Of a DNA stretch of 10,403 bases, positions 1 through 5,690 are shown piece by piece. A program made the position numbers and the translations under genes. The notes under the pieces are model-generated. The model saw only the letters and a program-made list of their open reading frames with translations. It was not told the origin of the DNA and did no database searches. The stretch lies in assembly GCA_015234495.1 (NCBI GenBank), contig JADGMZ010000367.1:1-10403 (forward strand), written 5' to 3'. How positions within the stretch are numbered: position 1 is the first letter of the stretch; each line of letters starts with the position of its first letter. This stretch comes from Brevundimonas sp. (GTDB lineage Bacteria > Pseudomonadota > Alphaproteobacteria > Caulobacterales > Caulobacteraceae).

Positions 1-389
1 CCTCGGCCCTGGTCGACATGGACCTGCACACGCGGGCCACGCCGCCGACCGACATCGACGCCTTCGAGCGCGAGAGCCTGGCGCGCATCGGCATGCCGAA
101 GGAGATCGTGATGCGGCACCGCCTGCCGCAGTTCAATCACCTGTTCACCTCGGATTCCTACTCGGCCGGGTACTACTCGTACCTGTGGTCCGAGGTCATG
201 GACGCCGACACCTGGGCCTATTTCGAGGAGTCGGGCGACGTCTTCAATCCGGACATCGCGGCCCGCTACAAGGCGATCATCCTGTCCGAGGGCAACTCCT
301 CGGACCGCGGCGAGGCCTACCGCCGCTTCCGCGGCCGCGACCCGGACGTGACCGCCCTGCTCAAGGTGCGGGGTTTCCCGACCAGCTAG
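1..389 (+). CDS. dcp: M3-family peptidyl-dipeptidase, C-terminal end (partial)
   Basis: This is the last 129 or so residues of a zinc metallopeptidase of the M3 (thimet oligopeptidase/Dcp) family, which cleaves C-terminal dipeptides from short peptides. The frame is open from base 3 (Ser-Ala-Leu-Val-Asp before the Met at 18), so that Met is internal and the true start lies left of the window. The visible part has the family's C-terminal core: HLFTSDSYSAGYYSYLW, then a stretch rich in Asp and Glu, a 'FNPDIAARYKAIILSEGNSS' block, and 'FRGRDPDVTALLKVRGF' just before the stop. In known M3 enzymes the His and Tyr residues of the first block contact substrate near the active site. The HEXXH zinc motif would lie upstream and is not visible. 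The paralogue oligopeptidase A is possible, but the ending fits Dcp better. Confidence 0.85.
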   Translation, partial: SALVDMDLHTRATPPTDIDAFERESLARIGMPKEIVMRHRLPQFNHLFTSDSYSAGYYSYLWSEVMDADTWAYFEESGDVFNPDIAARYKAIILSEGNSSDRGEAYRRFRGRDPDVTALLKVRGFPTS

Positions 390-452
390 GGATCAGGCGA
401 ACACCCGCCGCATGACGGCCCGACGCCCAGGATGCGGCGGGACGGTGGAGTG

Positions 453-482
453 AAGGCCCGGCGGATCGATCCGCCGGGCCTT
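453..482. terminator. Perfect 30-bp palindrome, probable two-way terminator
   Basis: Bases 453-467 are exactly the reverse complement of 468-482 (AAGGCCCGGCGGATC and its partner). The palindrome lies between the stop of the + strand peptidase (389) and the stop of the - strand UrcA gene (490). On + the stem is followed by TTTCCCTT, and on - by TTCACTCC, so each strand has only a short, broken U tract. Its position between two genes that face each other and its perfect symmetry favour shared intrinsic termination. The central GGATCGATCC would form a tight loop. Confidence 0.7.
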
Positions 483-489
483 TCCCTTG

Positions 490-798
490 TCAGACCTCGA
501 CCAGCGGGACGCGGCTGAGGGCGTAGTCCACCTGGGCCGCGCCCGGCAGCCGGGTGACGGCCTCGTCGCGGACGGCGGCCTGGCAGGCGGCGAACCCGCC
601 GATCATCGGCTTGTTGCGGCACAGCTTGCGGGCCGCGGCGCGGATGCGGGCGTCGAAGGTCTCAGCCCCGGCCGCAGTCGACAGGTCGAGGTCGCCCCAT
701 GCGATGCGGACCTCCCCGGCATTGGCCGAGTTGGCCTGGAGCAGGGTGGGGACGGCGGCGAGGGTGAGGACGGCGGCGAGAGAAGCGAGAGTTTTCAT
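490..798 (-). CDS. UrcA family secreted protein
   Basis: A 102-residue exported protein of the UrcA family, which is of unknown function and common in Caulobacterales and Sphingomonadales. An N-terminal signal peptide (MKTLASLAAVLTLAAVP...) ends at an Ala-Asn-Ala site around residue 27. The mature part starts with the family's beta strand 'VRIAWGDLDLST', followed by 'GAETFDARIRAAARKLC' and a second cysteine in 'FAACQAAV'. Cys60 and Cys72 are the usual disulfide pair. I chose the ATG at 798 because AGGAGA stands about 7 bases upstream and the signal peptide begins there. The same frame is open to 903, but those 35 residues look like untranslated leader. Periplasmic location is inferred from the signal peptide. 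Confidence 0.85.
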   Translation of the reverse strand: MKTLASLAAVLTLAAVPTLLQANSANAGEVRIAWGDLDLSTAAGAETFDARIRAAARKLCRNKPMIGGFAACQAAVRDEAVTRLPGAAQVDYALSRVPLVEV

Positions 799-819
799 GG
801 CGGTCTCCTGGGGAGAGCT

Positions 820-842
820 GCGTCGCTCTTGGGCGGCGACGC
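820..842 (-). other. Hairpin in the urcA-like gene leader
   Basis: GCGTCGC (820-826) and GCGACGC (836-842) form a perfect 7-bp stem with a 9-base loop, about 20 bases upstream of the UrcA-family start codon. It may be a leader hairpin or chance in GC-rich DNA. In the rest of the divergent interval 799-993 I could not pick a convincing -35/-10 pair on either strand, although promoters for both flanking genes must lie in it. Confidence 0.3.
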
Positions 843-993
843 TGGGGGAGATACGGCCACGCTGTTGCGCCGTGATGTGCATTTCGCGGCGGAATAGCGA
901 CACCGGGTGAATTCGCGGAAAGCTGAACAGTGATCAGGTTCCCGGGAGCAAATCCCGCCGCCGCCGGTTGCCCTGCGGAAAGGAGACACCGAC

Positions 994-1140
994 ATGGACG
1001 CATTCCCTTGGGGCGTGGTGATCATCGGCGGCCCGATCCTGCTCGGCGCCGCCCTCGTGTGGGCGAAGCTGCGCAGCGCCAAGGCTGACCGTCAGGCCGA
1101 CCCGGATACGCCGGCGGACGATCCCTCGAAAGGCATGTAG
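994..1140 (+). CDS. 48-residue single-pass membrane protein
   Basis: A short reading frame of 48 codons that I do not recognise by name. Translation starts MDAFPWGVVIIGGPILLGAA, giving one hydrophobic segment at about residues 5-24. Next comes a short basic stretch (KLRSAKADR, residues 25-33) and an acidic, proline-containing tail (QADPDTPADDPSKGM). By the positive-inside rule the C-terminus would be in the cytoplasm. The start is well supported: AGGAGA at 981-986 is 7 bases before the ATG. Codon use is GC-rich like its neighbours. It is divergent from the UrcA-family gene and lies about 250 bases upstream of ffh. A role as a small regulatory or assembly subunit would be a guess. Confidence 0.65.
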   Translation: MDAFPWGVVIIGGPILLGAALVWAKLRSAKADRQADPDTPADDPSKGM

Positions 1141-1158
1141 GCCGCCGCGGCGGTTGCC

Positions 1159-1187
1159 TTGTCTTCGCCCGCCTTTTCCGTCATAAG
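1159..1187 (+). promoter_or_regulatory. Candidate promoter for ffh
   Basis: TTGTCT (1159-1164) and CATAAG (1182-1187) are separated by exactly 17 bases, each matching the TTGACA/TATAAT consensus at 4 of 6 positions. It is the best pair I found in the 253-base interval before ffh. If used, the mRNA would start near 1194 and carry a leader of about 200 bases containing the hairpins listed below. Such half-matches also arise by chance. Confidence 0.25.
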
Positions 1188-1234
1188 CCGCGGCTTCCGG
1201 CGCAAGTGAACCCTGCGTCTCCACCGGGACGACC

Positions 1235-1293
1235 CCTGTTTCGACAGGACGAGCCCGGCGAGAACCCCCTGCCGACGTGATCGTCGCCAGGGG
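1235..1293 (+). promoter_or_regulatory. Two hairpins in the distal ffh leader
   Basis: The first hairpin is CCTGT-TTCG-ACAGG (1235-1248), a 5-bp stem closed by a stable UUCG tetraloop. The second pairs CCCCTG (1266-1271) with CAGGGG (1288-1293) and, after one C-C mismatch, CGACG (1273-1277) with CGTCG (1282-1286), leaving a TGAT loop. That makes 11 pairs. Neither is followed by a U tract, so they do not look like terminators. I see no resemblance to the SRP RNA or to a riboswitch class I can name. If the candidate promoter at 1159 is used, both lie in the ffh mRNA leader. Confidence 0.4.
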
Positions 1294-1334
1294 CCGTTGT
1301 CGTATGGAGCCGTTTCGCCCGCCGGTGTTGAGCG

Positions 1335-1381
1335 GCCCATTTTCTGGATTCAGGTCATCCTGGCCTGAAGCGAAAATGGGC
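1335..1381 (+). promoter_or_regulatory. Large stem-loop just upstream of the ffh ribosome binding site
   Basis: GCCCATTTTC (1335-1344) is the exact reverse complement of GAAAATGGGC (1372-1381). Inside it, after a small asymmetric internal loop, TTCAGG (1349-1354) pairs with CCTGAA (1364-1369), and two further pairs (one of them G-U) extend this towards a 5-base loop, 1357-1361. The stem ends 2 bases before the GAGG (1384-1387) that serves as the ffh ribosome binding site. The arms are AT-richer than their surroundings. The placement suggests an mRNA structure that sets access to the ffh start. A DNA operator is the alternative reading. Confidence 0.55.
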
Positions 1382-1393
1382 ATGAGGTAGTGA

Positions 1394-2914
1394 ATGTTCG
1401 AGGCTCTGAACGAGCGGCTGACAGGCGTCTTCGACCGGATCACCGGGCGCGGCGCCCTGTCCGAAAAGGACGTGGCCGAGGCGATGCGCGAGGTGCGCGT
1501 GGCCCTGCTCGAGGCCGACGTCGCCCTGCCCGTCGTCAAGGACTTCATCGCCTTCGCCACCGAGCGCGCCACCGGCGAGGAGGTCATCCGCTCGGTCAAG
1601 CCGGCCGACCAGGTGGTCAAGATCGTCTACGACGGCCTCGTCGAGATGCTGGGCGGCGAGGAGCCGGTCCCGCTCAATCTGAACGCCGCGCCGCCGGCCG
1701 TGATCCTGATGTCCGGCCTGCAGGGCTCGGGCAAGACCACGACCTCGGCCAAGCTGGCGCTGCGGCTGACGAAGTTCGACCGCAAGAAGGTCATGATGGC
1801 CTCGCTGGACACGCGCCGTCCGGCGGCGATGGAACAGCTGGCCACGCTCGGCAAGCAGATCGAGGTCGCCACCCTGCCGATCGTCACCGGCGAGAGCCCG
1901 GTGCAGATCACCAAACGGGCGCTGCAGTCGGCGAAGCTGCAGGGCTTCGACGTCTTGATCCTCGACACCGCCGGCCGCATCACCCTCGACGAGGCGCTTA
2001 TGGCCGAGGTGGCGGAAGTCGCCGCCGTGTCGAAGCCGGTCGAAACCCTGCTGGTCGCCGACAGCCTGACCGGCCAGGACGCGGTGCGGACGGCCAAGGC
2101 CTTCCACGAGCGCCTGCCGCTGACCGGCCTGGTGCTGACCCGCGCCGACGGCGACGGGCGCGGCGGGGCCATGCTGTCGATGCGGGCGGTCACCGGCCTG
2201 CCGATCAAATATCTCGGCGCCGGCGAGAAGGTCGATGCGCTGGAGGTGTTCGACGCCCGCCGCGTCGCCGGCCGCATCCTCGGTCAGGGCGACATCGTCG
2301 CCCTCGTCGAAAAGGCGTCGCAGGAGCTCGACCAGTCCAAGGCCGAGGCCATGGCGCGCAAGCTGGCCAAGGGCCAGTTCGACCTCAACGACCTCGCCGG
2401 CCAGCTACAGCAGATGAAGCGGATGGGCGGCCTGCAGGGCATCATGGGCCTGCTGCCCGGCGTGGCCAAGATGAAGGCCCAGATGGCCGACGCCAACATC
2501 GACGACCGCATGATCGCCCGTCAGGAAGCCATCATCAGCTCGATGACCAAGGCCGAGCGCAAGAAGCCCGACCTGCTCAACGCCAGCCGCAAGAAGCGCG
2601 TCGCCCGCGGCGCCGGCGTCGAGGTCCAGGACATCAACCGCCTGCTCAAGCAGCACCGCCAGATGGCCGACATGGTCAAGTCGATGTCCAAGGGCGGCGG
2701 CAAGGGCCTGAAACAGATGGCCGCCGCCATGGGCATGCCCGGAATGGGCGGCGGGGCCGGCGACATGGCCCGCCTCAAGGCGCTGGGCGGCGGCAAGATG
2801 CCGGAACCCACGGCCGAAGACATGAAAGCCATCCAGGACCGCCTTGCGGGTCTGGGCGGCGGACAACTGCCGGGAGGCCTTCCGGGCCTGCCGGGCTTTC
2901 CTCCCAAGAAATGA
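1394..2914 (+). CDS. ffh: Signal recognition particle protein Ffh (SRP54)
   Basis: Ffh is the GTPase that, with the SRP RNA, binds signal sequences of nascent membrane proteins and docks with FtsY at the membrane. The 506 residues show the usual order: an N domain (about 1-90), the G domain with GLQGSGKTTT (108-117), 'DTRRPAAMEQL', DTAGR (191-195), TRADGDGRGG (from 249) and 'KYLGAGEKVDALEVF', then the methionine-rich M domain from about 329 ('FDLNDLAGQLQQMKRMGG') with the signal-peptide and RNA-binding helices ('RKKRVARGAGVEVQDINRLL'). A glycine/methionine-rich tail ends in Pro-Pro-Lys-Lys. The guanine-binding motif is TRAD rather than TKLD, which I believe is normal in alphaproteobacteria. 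GAGG sits 6 bases before the ATG. rpsP follows after 25 bases, so the two are probably cotranscribed. Confidence 0.98.
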   Translation: MFEALNERLTGVFDRITGRGALSEKDVAEAMREVRVALLEADVALPVVKDFIAFATERATGEEVIRSVKPADQVVKIVYDGLVEMLGGEEPVPLNLNAAPPAVILMSGLQGSGKTTTSAKLALRLTKFDRKKVMMASLDTRRPAAMEQLATLGKQIEVATLPIVTGESPVQITKRALQSAKLQGFDVLILDTAGRITLDEALMAEVAEVAAVSKPVETLLVADSLTGQDAVRTAKAFHERLPLTGLVLTRADGDGRGGAMLSMRAVTGLPIKYLGAGEKVDALEVFDARRVAGRILGQGDIVALVEKASQELDQSKAEAMARKLAKGQFDLNDLAGQLQQMKRMGGLQGIMGLLPGVAKMKAQMADANIDDRMIARQEAIISSMTKAERKKPDLLNASRKKRVARGAGVEVQDINRLLKQHRQMADMVKSMSKGGGKGLKQMAAAMGMPGMGGGAGDMARLKALGGGKMPEPTAEDMKAIQDRLAGLGGGQLPGGLPGLPGFPPKK

Positions 2915-2939
2915 TTTCGCTTAAAGAAAGAGACTGAAA

Positions 2940-3551
2940 ATGCTGAAGATTCGTCTGGCCCGCGGCGGCGCCAAGAAGCGCCCCTACTACTACATCGTCG
3001 TCGCCGACTCCCACTCGCCGCGCGACGGCAAGTTCATCGAGCGCGTCGGCACCTACAACCCGATGCTGCCGCGCGACGGCGAGCAGAAGCGCGTCAGCCT
3101 GAAGGCCGACCGCATCGCCGAATGGCTCGGCAAGGGCGCCCAGCCGACCGACCGCGTGGCCCGCTTCCTGAGCCAGGACGAGACCCTGGCCGACAAGGTC
3201 AAGTGGACCCAGTCCAACAACCCGAACAAGGCGCAGCCGGGCAAGAAGGCCCAGGAACGCGCCGCCGAACGCGCCCAGCGCGAAGCCGACCGCGCCGAGG
3301 CCGAAGCCGCCGCCAAGGTCGAGGCCGCCGAAGCCGCCGCCCGCGCCAAGGAAGAGGCCAAGGCCGCCGCCGAAGCCGCCAAGAACGCCCCGGCCCCGGA
3401 ACCGGAAGCCGCCGCCGAGGAAGCTCCGGCCGCCGAAGCCGCTGCTGAAGAGGCCCCGGCCGCCGAAGCCGCGACCGAGGAGGCCCCGGCCGAGGCCGCT
3501 GCCGAAGACGCTCCGGCCGCCGAGGCGACCGAAGAGAAGACCGAGGCCTGA
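2940..3551 (+). CDS. rpsP: 30S ribosomal protein S16 with long C-terminal tail
   Basis: The first 80 or so residues are canonical S16 ([20 protein letters not shown], '[16 protein letters not shown]', '[20 protein letters not shown]'), a small 30S protein that binds 16S rRNA early in assembly. The full protein is 203 residues, more than twice the bacterial norm. Residues from about 95 on form a low-complexity extension. It begins with a Lys/Arg/Glu/Ala segment likely to be a charged helix (about 105-150) and continues with near-repeats of Glu-Glu-Ala-Pro-Ala-Ala-Glu-Ala-Ala (about 158-200). Alanine-rich S16 tails are known in alphaproteobacteria, so the frame is probably correct. The start follows a purine-rich AAAGAAAGAGA, a weak but usable binding site. 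The gene ends in a strong terminator. Confidence 0.96.
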   Translation: MLKIRLARGGAKKRPYYYIVVADSHSPRDGKFIERVGTYNPMLPRDGEQKRVSLKADRIAEWLGKGAQPTDRVARFLSQDETLADKVKWTQSNNPNKAQPGKKAQERAAERAQREADRAEAEAAAKVEAAEAAARAKEEAKAAAEAAKNAPAPEPEAAAEEAPAAEAAAEEAPAAEAATEEAPAEAAAEDAPAAEATEEKTEA

Positions 3552-3587
3552 GGCCTCGATTCCGCTGCGGCGGACTGAGACGAACGG

Positions 3588-3622
3588 AAAGCAGCGTCCG
3601 GACGCCCCGGGCGCTGCTTTTT
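3588..3622 (+). terminator. Intrinsic terminator after rpsP
   Basis: AAAGCAGCGTCCGG (3588-3601) pairs with CCGGGCGCTGCTTT (3607-3620) through 14 pairs, one of them G-U, around a 5-base loop. The run TTTTT (3618-3622) follows, with TTCATTTAT after it. This is the clearest Rho-independent terminator in the window. It separates ffh-rpsP from rimM, so rimM needs readthrough or its own promoter in 3623-3689, where I found no convincing -35/-10 pair. Confidence 0.9.
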
Positions 3623-3689
3623 CATTTATCAGGGTGCGGCGACCGCGCTTCGCGCTAGTTGAGGCCGCGGGATTCAGGACGAGGCGGCG

Positions 3690-4217
3690 ATGACCACCGA
3701 CACGAAGCTCATCCTCGTCGCCCAGGTCGCCGGCGGGTTCGGGGTCAAGGGCGAGGTGCGGGTCACGGCCTATACGGCCGAGCCGATGGCGCTGCTGTCC
3801 TATGGCCCGCTGCTGCGCGCCGACGGATCGGTGGGCCTGACCCTGACCTCGGCGCGACCGGACAAGAACGGCGTCGTCGGACGGGCCCGGGAAGTGGCCA
3901 CCAAGGAAGAGGCCGACGCCCTGCGCGGGCTCAAGCTGCACGTGCCGCGCGACCGCCTGCCGGAGCCGGACGAGGACGAATTCTACCTGACCGATCTGGT
4001 CGGCCTGCAGGCGCGCGATCCGGACGGGACCGCGCTCGGCGCGGTGAAGTCGGTGCAGAATTTCGGGGCCGACGACATGCTCGAGATCGCCCCGGCCGCG
4101 GGAGGTCCGACCTGGTACCTGCCGTTCACCCGCGAAGCCGTGCCCGAACTGCACATCGCCGACGGCTGGCTGCTGGCCGTGCGGCCGGCCGAAGTCGGCG
4201 AGCGCGAGCCGGACTGA
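3690..4217 (+). CDS. rimM: Ribosome maturation factor RimM
   Basis: RimM (175 residues) binds the 30S head through S19 and helps mature the 3' domain of 16S rRNA. The N-terminal RimM domain opens with the conserved 'VAQVAGGFGVKGEVRVTAYT' (about residues 10-29). 'EEADALRGLKLHVPRDRLPE' leads into the C-terminal PRC-barrel domain starting near 'DEFYLTDLVGLQARDPDG' and running through 'DMLEIAP' and 'WYLPFTREAVPELHIADGWL'. Length is normal for the family. The ATG at 3690 has GAGG about 8 bases upstream. The usual bacterial order is rpsP-rimM-trmD-rplS. Here rimM follows rpsP but the next gene encodes a DUF3597 protein, so trmD has moved or lies elsewhere. Confidence 0.96.
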   Translation: MTTDTKLILVAQVAGGFGVKGEVRVTAYTAEPMALLSYGPLLRADGSVGLTLTSARPDKNGVVGRAREVATKEEADALRGLKLHVPRDRLPEPDEDEFYLTDLVGLQARDPDGTALGAVKSVQNFGADDMLEIAPAAGGPTWYLPFTREAVPELHIADGWLLAVRPAEVGEREPD

Positions 4218-4229
4218 ACCTTGGCCGCT

Positions 4230-4247
4230 GCGGGGCGTTAGTCCCGC
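4230..4247 (+). other. Small hairpin downstream of rimM
   Basis: GCGGG (4230-4234) pairs with CCCGC (4243-4247), extended by one G-U and one C-G pair around a GTTA loop. It lies 12 bases past the rimM stop and has no U tract. It could be an mRNA 3'-end stabiliser or a weak pause site before the DUF3597 gene. Confidence 0.25.
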
Positions 4248-4271
4248 TGCATCACAGGGAGTCAGGCGGCC

Positions 4272-4649
4272 ATGGGAATTTTCAGTTCGATCTGGGACCG
4301 GATCAGGGGACATCGTCCCGGGGCGACGCCGGCCGCCCCAACTCCGCAGGCGGCGCCCGCCGCCCCCGCTTCGCCGGCCCCCGCGACGGCGGTGGACGTT
4401 GAGGCCGTGCTCGTCTCCATGGCCGAGATGAAGGGCGAGTCGGCCGGCAACTGGCGCACCTCGATCGTCGACCTGCTCAAGCTGCTCGGTCTGGACTCCA
4501 GCCTCGAGGCTCGCAAGGAGCTGGCCCAGGAGCTGGGCGTCAACGCCGGCCCGCACGGCAGCGCCGAGCAGAACATCGCCCTGTCGAAGGCCGTCTGGCG
4601 CAAGCTGGAGGAAAATGGCGGACTGGTCCCGGACTCGCTCCGGGACTGA
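4272..4649 (+). CDS. DUF3597 domain protein
   Basis: A 125-residue protein matching the DUF3597 family, whose function is unknown. It starts with the family's short amphipathic N-terminus (MGIFSSIWDRIRGH), followed by a flexible Ala/Pro linker (about residues 17-40). The folded domain is 'VDVEAVLVSMAEMKGESAGN' and then WRTSIVDLLKLLGLDSSLEA, RKELAQELGV, 'NIALSKAVWRKLEENGG' and 'VPDSL'. The WRTSIVDL-LLGLDSS block is the family signature. There is no signal peptide, so it should be cytoplasmic. An AGGGAG-like site lies some 10 bases before the ATG. It sits 54 bases after rimM on the same strand and may be cotranscribed with it. Confidence 0.88.
   Translation: MGIFSSIWDRIRGHRPGATPAAPTPQAAPAAPASPAPATAVDVEAVLVSMAEMKGESAGNWRTSIVDLLKLLGLDSSLEARKELAQELGVNAGPHGSAEQNIALSKAVWRKLEENGGLVPDSLRD
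4626..4646 (+). other. Hairpin reaching the stop codon of the DUF3597 gene
   Basis: GTCCCGGA (4626-4633) pairs perfectly with TCCGGGAC (4639-4646) around a CTCGC loop, and the TGA stop follows at once (4647-4649). No U tract follows. It may aid termination or mRNA 3'-end protection ahead of the convergent DUF1508 gene, whose stop is only 45 bases away. It also encodes the last residues, so part of the symmetry may be chance. Confidence 0.35.
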
Positions 4650-4693
4650 CGCAAGGCGGCGGCGGAACCCGTTCGGCCCCGCCGTGCGCAGCG

Positions 4694-4870
4694 CTAGCTG
4701 TTGTCTTCGGTCGGCGCGGCCGGGCCGTTCTTCTTGATCGAGTCGATGGCGTTCTGGGCCGAGGCCTTGGACGAATAGCCTTCGGTCGAGAAGATGGTCT
4801 CGGCATTGTATTTGAAGCGGACGCGGTACTCGCCAGCCTTGTCCTTGTAGATCTCGAACTTGTGGGCCAT
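4694..4870 (-). CDS. DUF1508 (YegP-like) small protein
   Basis: A 58-residue protein reading MAHKFEIYKDKAGEYRVRFK at its start, then 'AETIFSTEGYSSKASAQNAI' and a Lys-Lys-Asn-Gly turn. This is one DUF1508 repeat, the unit found twice in Escherichia coli YegP: a beta hairpin carrying 'FEIYKD..GEYRVRF', a 'GYSSKASAQNAIDSIKKN' helix and a short tail. The molecular role of the family is unknown. The start is secure: AGGAGAG lies 6 bases before the ATG on the - strand. It is divergent from the KTSC-domain gene across a 126-base interval and convergent with the DUF3597 gene. Confidence 0.88.
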   Translation of the reverse strand: MAHKFEIYKDKAGEYRVRFKYNAETIFSTEGYSSKASAQNAIDSIKKNGPAAPTEDNS

Positions 4871-4935
4871 CGGAACTCTCCTGTCGGGGGAATGGTCAAG
4901 CTGTCACAGGCGCGGCCGGGGTCCAACCCGGAAAC

Positions 4936-4949
4936 GTCGGGCGCCCGAC
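4936..4949. promoter_or_regulatory. 14-bp perfect palindrome between divergent small genes
   Basis: GTCGGGCGCCCGAC is fully symmetrical and lies in the 126-base interval (4871-4996) between the DUF1508 gene on - and the KTSC gene on +. It is 66 bases from the first start codon and 47 from the second, a fair place for a dimeric repressor to control both. In DNA this GC-rich, a 14-bp palindrome is only mildly surprising. I could not identify flanking promoter elements with confidence. Confidence 0.3.
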
Positions 4950-4996
4950 ACAGCTCGTGATCGGGAGCCGCGGCCCGAGGCGGGCGTTGTCCCGCC

Positions 4997-5215
4997 ATGC
5001 CCTCGAGCGTCATCCGCCGCTTCAGCTATGACGAACCGCAGCGCCGCCTGCGCGTCACCTTCACCAGCGGCGACGTCTATGAGTACGACGGCGTGCCGCC
5101 GGAGGTGAACGCCGCCTTTCGCGAGGCCTTCTCCAAGGGCCGCTTCTTCGGCCCCAACATCCGCGATCGCTACCCCTATCGCCGGGTCGAGCGCGGCAGC
5201 GCCGATGCGCGATAG
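4997..5215 (+). CDS. KTSC domain protein
   Basis: A 72-residue protein that is essentially one KTSC domain, a small fold found alone in bacteria and phages and fused to larger proteins. The function is unknown, and nucleic-acid association has been suggested from context. The pattern is visible: MPSSVIRRFSYDEPQRRLRV, 'FTSGDVYEYDGVPPEVNAAF', then the terminal block 'FSKGRFFGPNIRDRYPYRRV', which matches the family's F-x-x-A-x-S-K-G-x-F-F-x-x-x-I-R-x-x-Y. No signal peptide is present. The ribosome binding site is weak, the nearest GAGG being 16 bases before the ATG. Even so, the domain starts within a few residues of this Met, so the start is probably right. Confidence 0.85.
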   Translation: MPSSVIRRFSYDEPQRRLRVTFTSGDVYEYDGVPPEVNAAFREAFSKGRFFGPNIRDRYPYRRVERGSADAR

Positions 5216-5288
5216 CCGCGGCGGCCGCTTTTGCGCCGGGGCGAACCATGGCTAAGGTGCCAGTCTCACGACCTGATGGGAGTTGGCG

Positions 5289-5654
5289 ATGCGCCGGACC
5301 GTTCTCGCCCTGCTGGCCACGACCGCCCTTCTCGCAGCCTGCCAGCCGCCCGGCGAGGCGCCTGTCGCCGAACCGGCGGCCACCGACGCGGCGCCGCCCG
5401 AAATGCCCGCCGACGCCCCGCCCCAGGAAGAGGTCGACCCGGATCTGGCCGCCGCCGACGGGGCCGGCGCCTGCCTGGCCGAGATCGGGGCCGCCGCCTC
5501 CGCCCGGCTGGTCGAGCGCTGCATCGCCGTCAGCCCCGCCACCCATCCACCGTGCAATGCCGCCAACCCCTGCGCCATGATCCAGGGCGAGATCGACCGG
5601 TCGTGCGCCATGTACGGGCCCAGGGAGACCAGACCGGGGCAGTGCGACGCTTAA
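5289..5654 (+). CDS. Six-cysteine lipoprotein of unknown function
   Basis: A 121-residue protein I cannot assign to a named family. The first 18 residues (MRRTVLALLATTALLAAC) are a lipoprotein signal with the lipobox Leu-Ala-Ala-Cys, so Cys18 should be lipidated. There follows a Pro/Ala/Glu-rich linker (about 19-60) and a compact C-terminal part with six cysteines (in ACLAE, RCIAV, PPCNAANPC, RSCAM and QCDA), enough for three disulfides. The frame can be read from a TTG at 5283, but the ATG at 5289 has GGGAG 6 bases upstream and places the basic residues correctly at the N-terminus. It is the first of four consecutive + strand envelope genes. The lack of an Asp after Cys18 would favour sorting to the outer membrane. 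Confidence 0.75.
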   Translation: MRRTVLALLATTALLAACQPPGEAPVAEPAATDAAPPEMPADAPPQEEVDPDLAAADGAGACLAEIGAAASARLVERCIAVSPATHPPCNAANPCAMIQGEIDRSCAMYGPRETRPGQCDA

Positions 5655-5690
5655 CGGTTCCTAGAGCCTAAAACCCTAGCCTCGCGGGCC

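Noticed and set aside
1230..1393. The region before ffh as the SRP RNA gene (ffs) or 6S RNA.
   Set aside because: The conserved SRP RNA tip (GGAAGG...AGCA type) is absent and the hairpins do not make one long rod as either RNA would.
1390..2937. A 515-codon open frame on + in another frame of ffh.
   Set aside because: Arg/Gly-rich with no domain; the overlapping frame is unmistakably Ffh.
3400..3540. The repetitive GCCGAAGCC/GAGGC tract as an intergenic repeat or CRISPR-like array.
   Set aside because: It is in frame within rpsP, with imperfect units of 9-10 codons encoding the Ala/Glu/Pro tail, and there are no spacers.
2775..4556. A 593-codon open frame on the - strand.
   Set aside because: It is opposite rpsP, rimM and the DUF3597 gene. 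The glycine/phenylalanine-rich part is simply the mirror of the S16 Ala/Glu repeats.
5221..5288. A promoter TTGCGC (5231) with GCTAAGGT (5251) for the six-cysteine lipoprotein.
   Set aside because: It loosely resembles the Caulobacter housekeeping pattern but matches only about half the positions in each box, so I do not list it as a feature.
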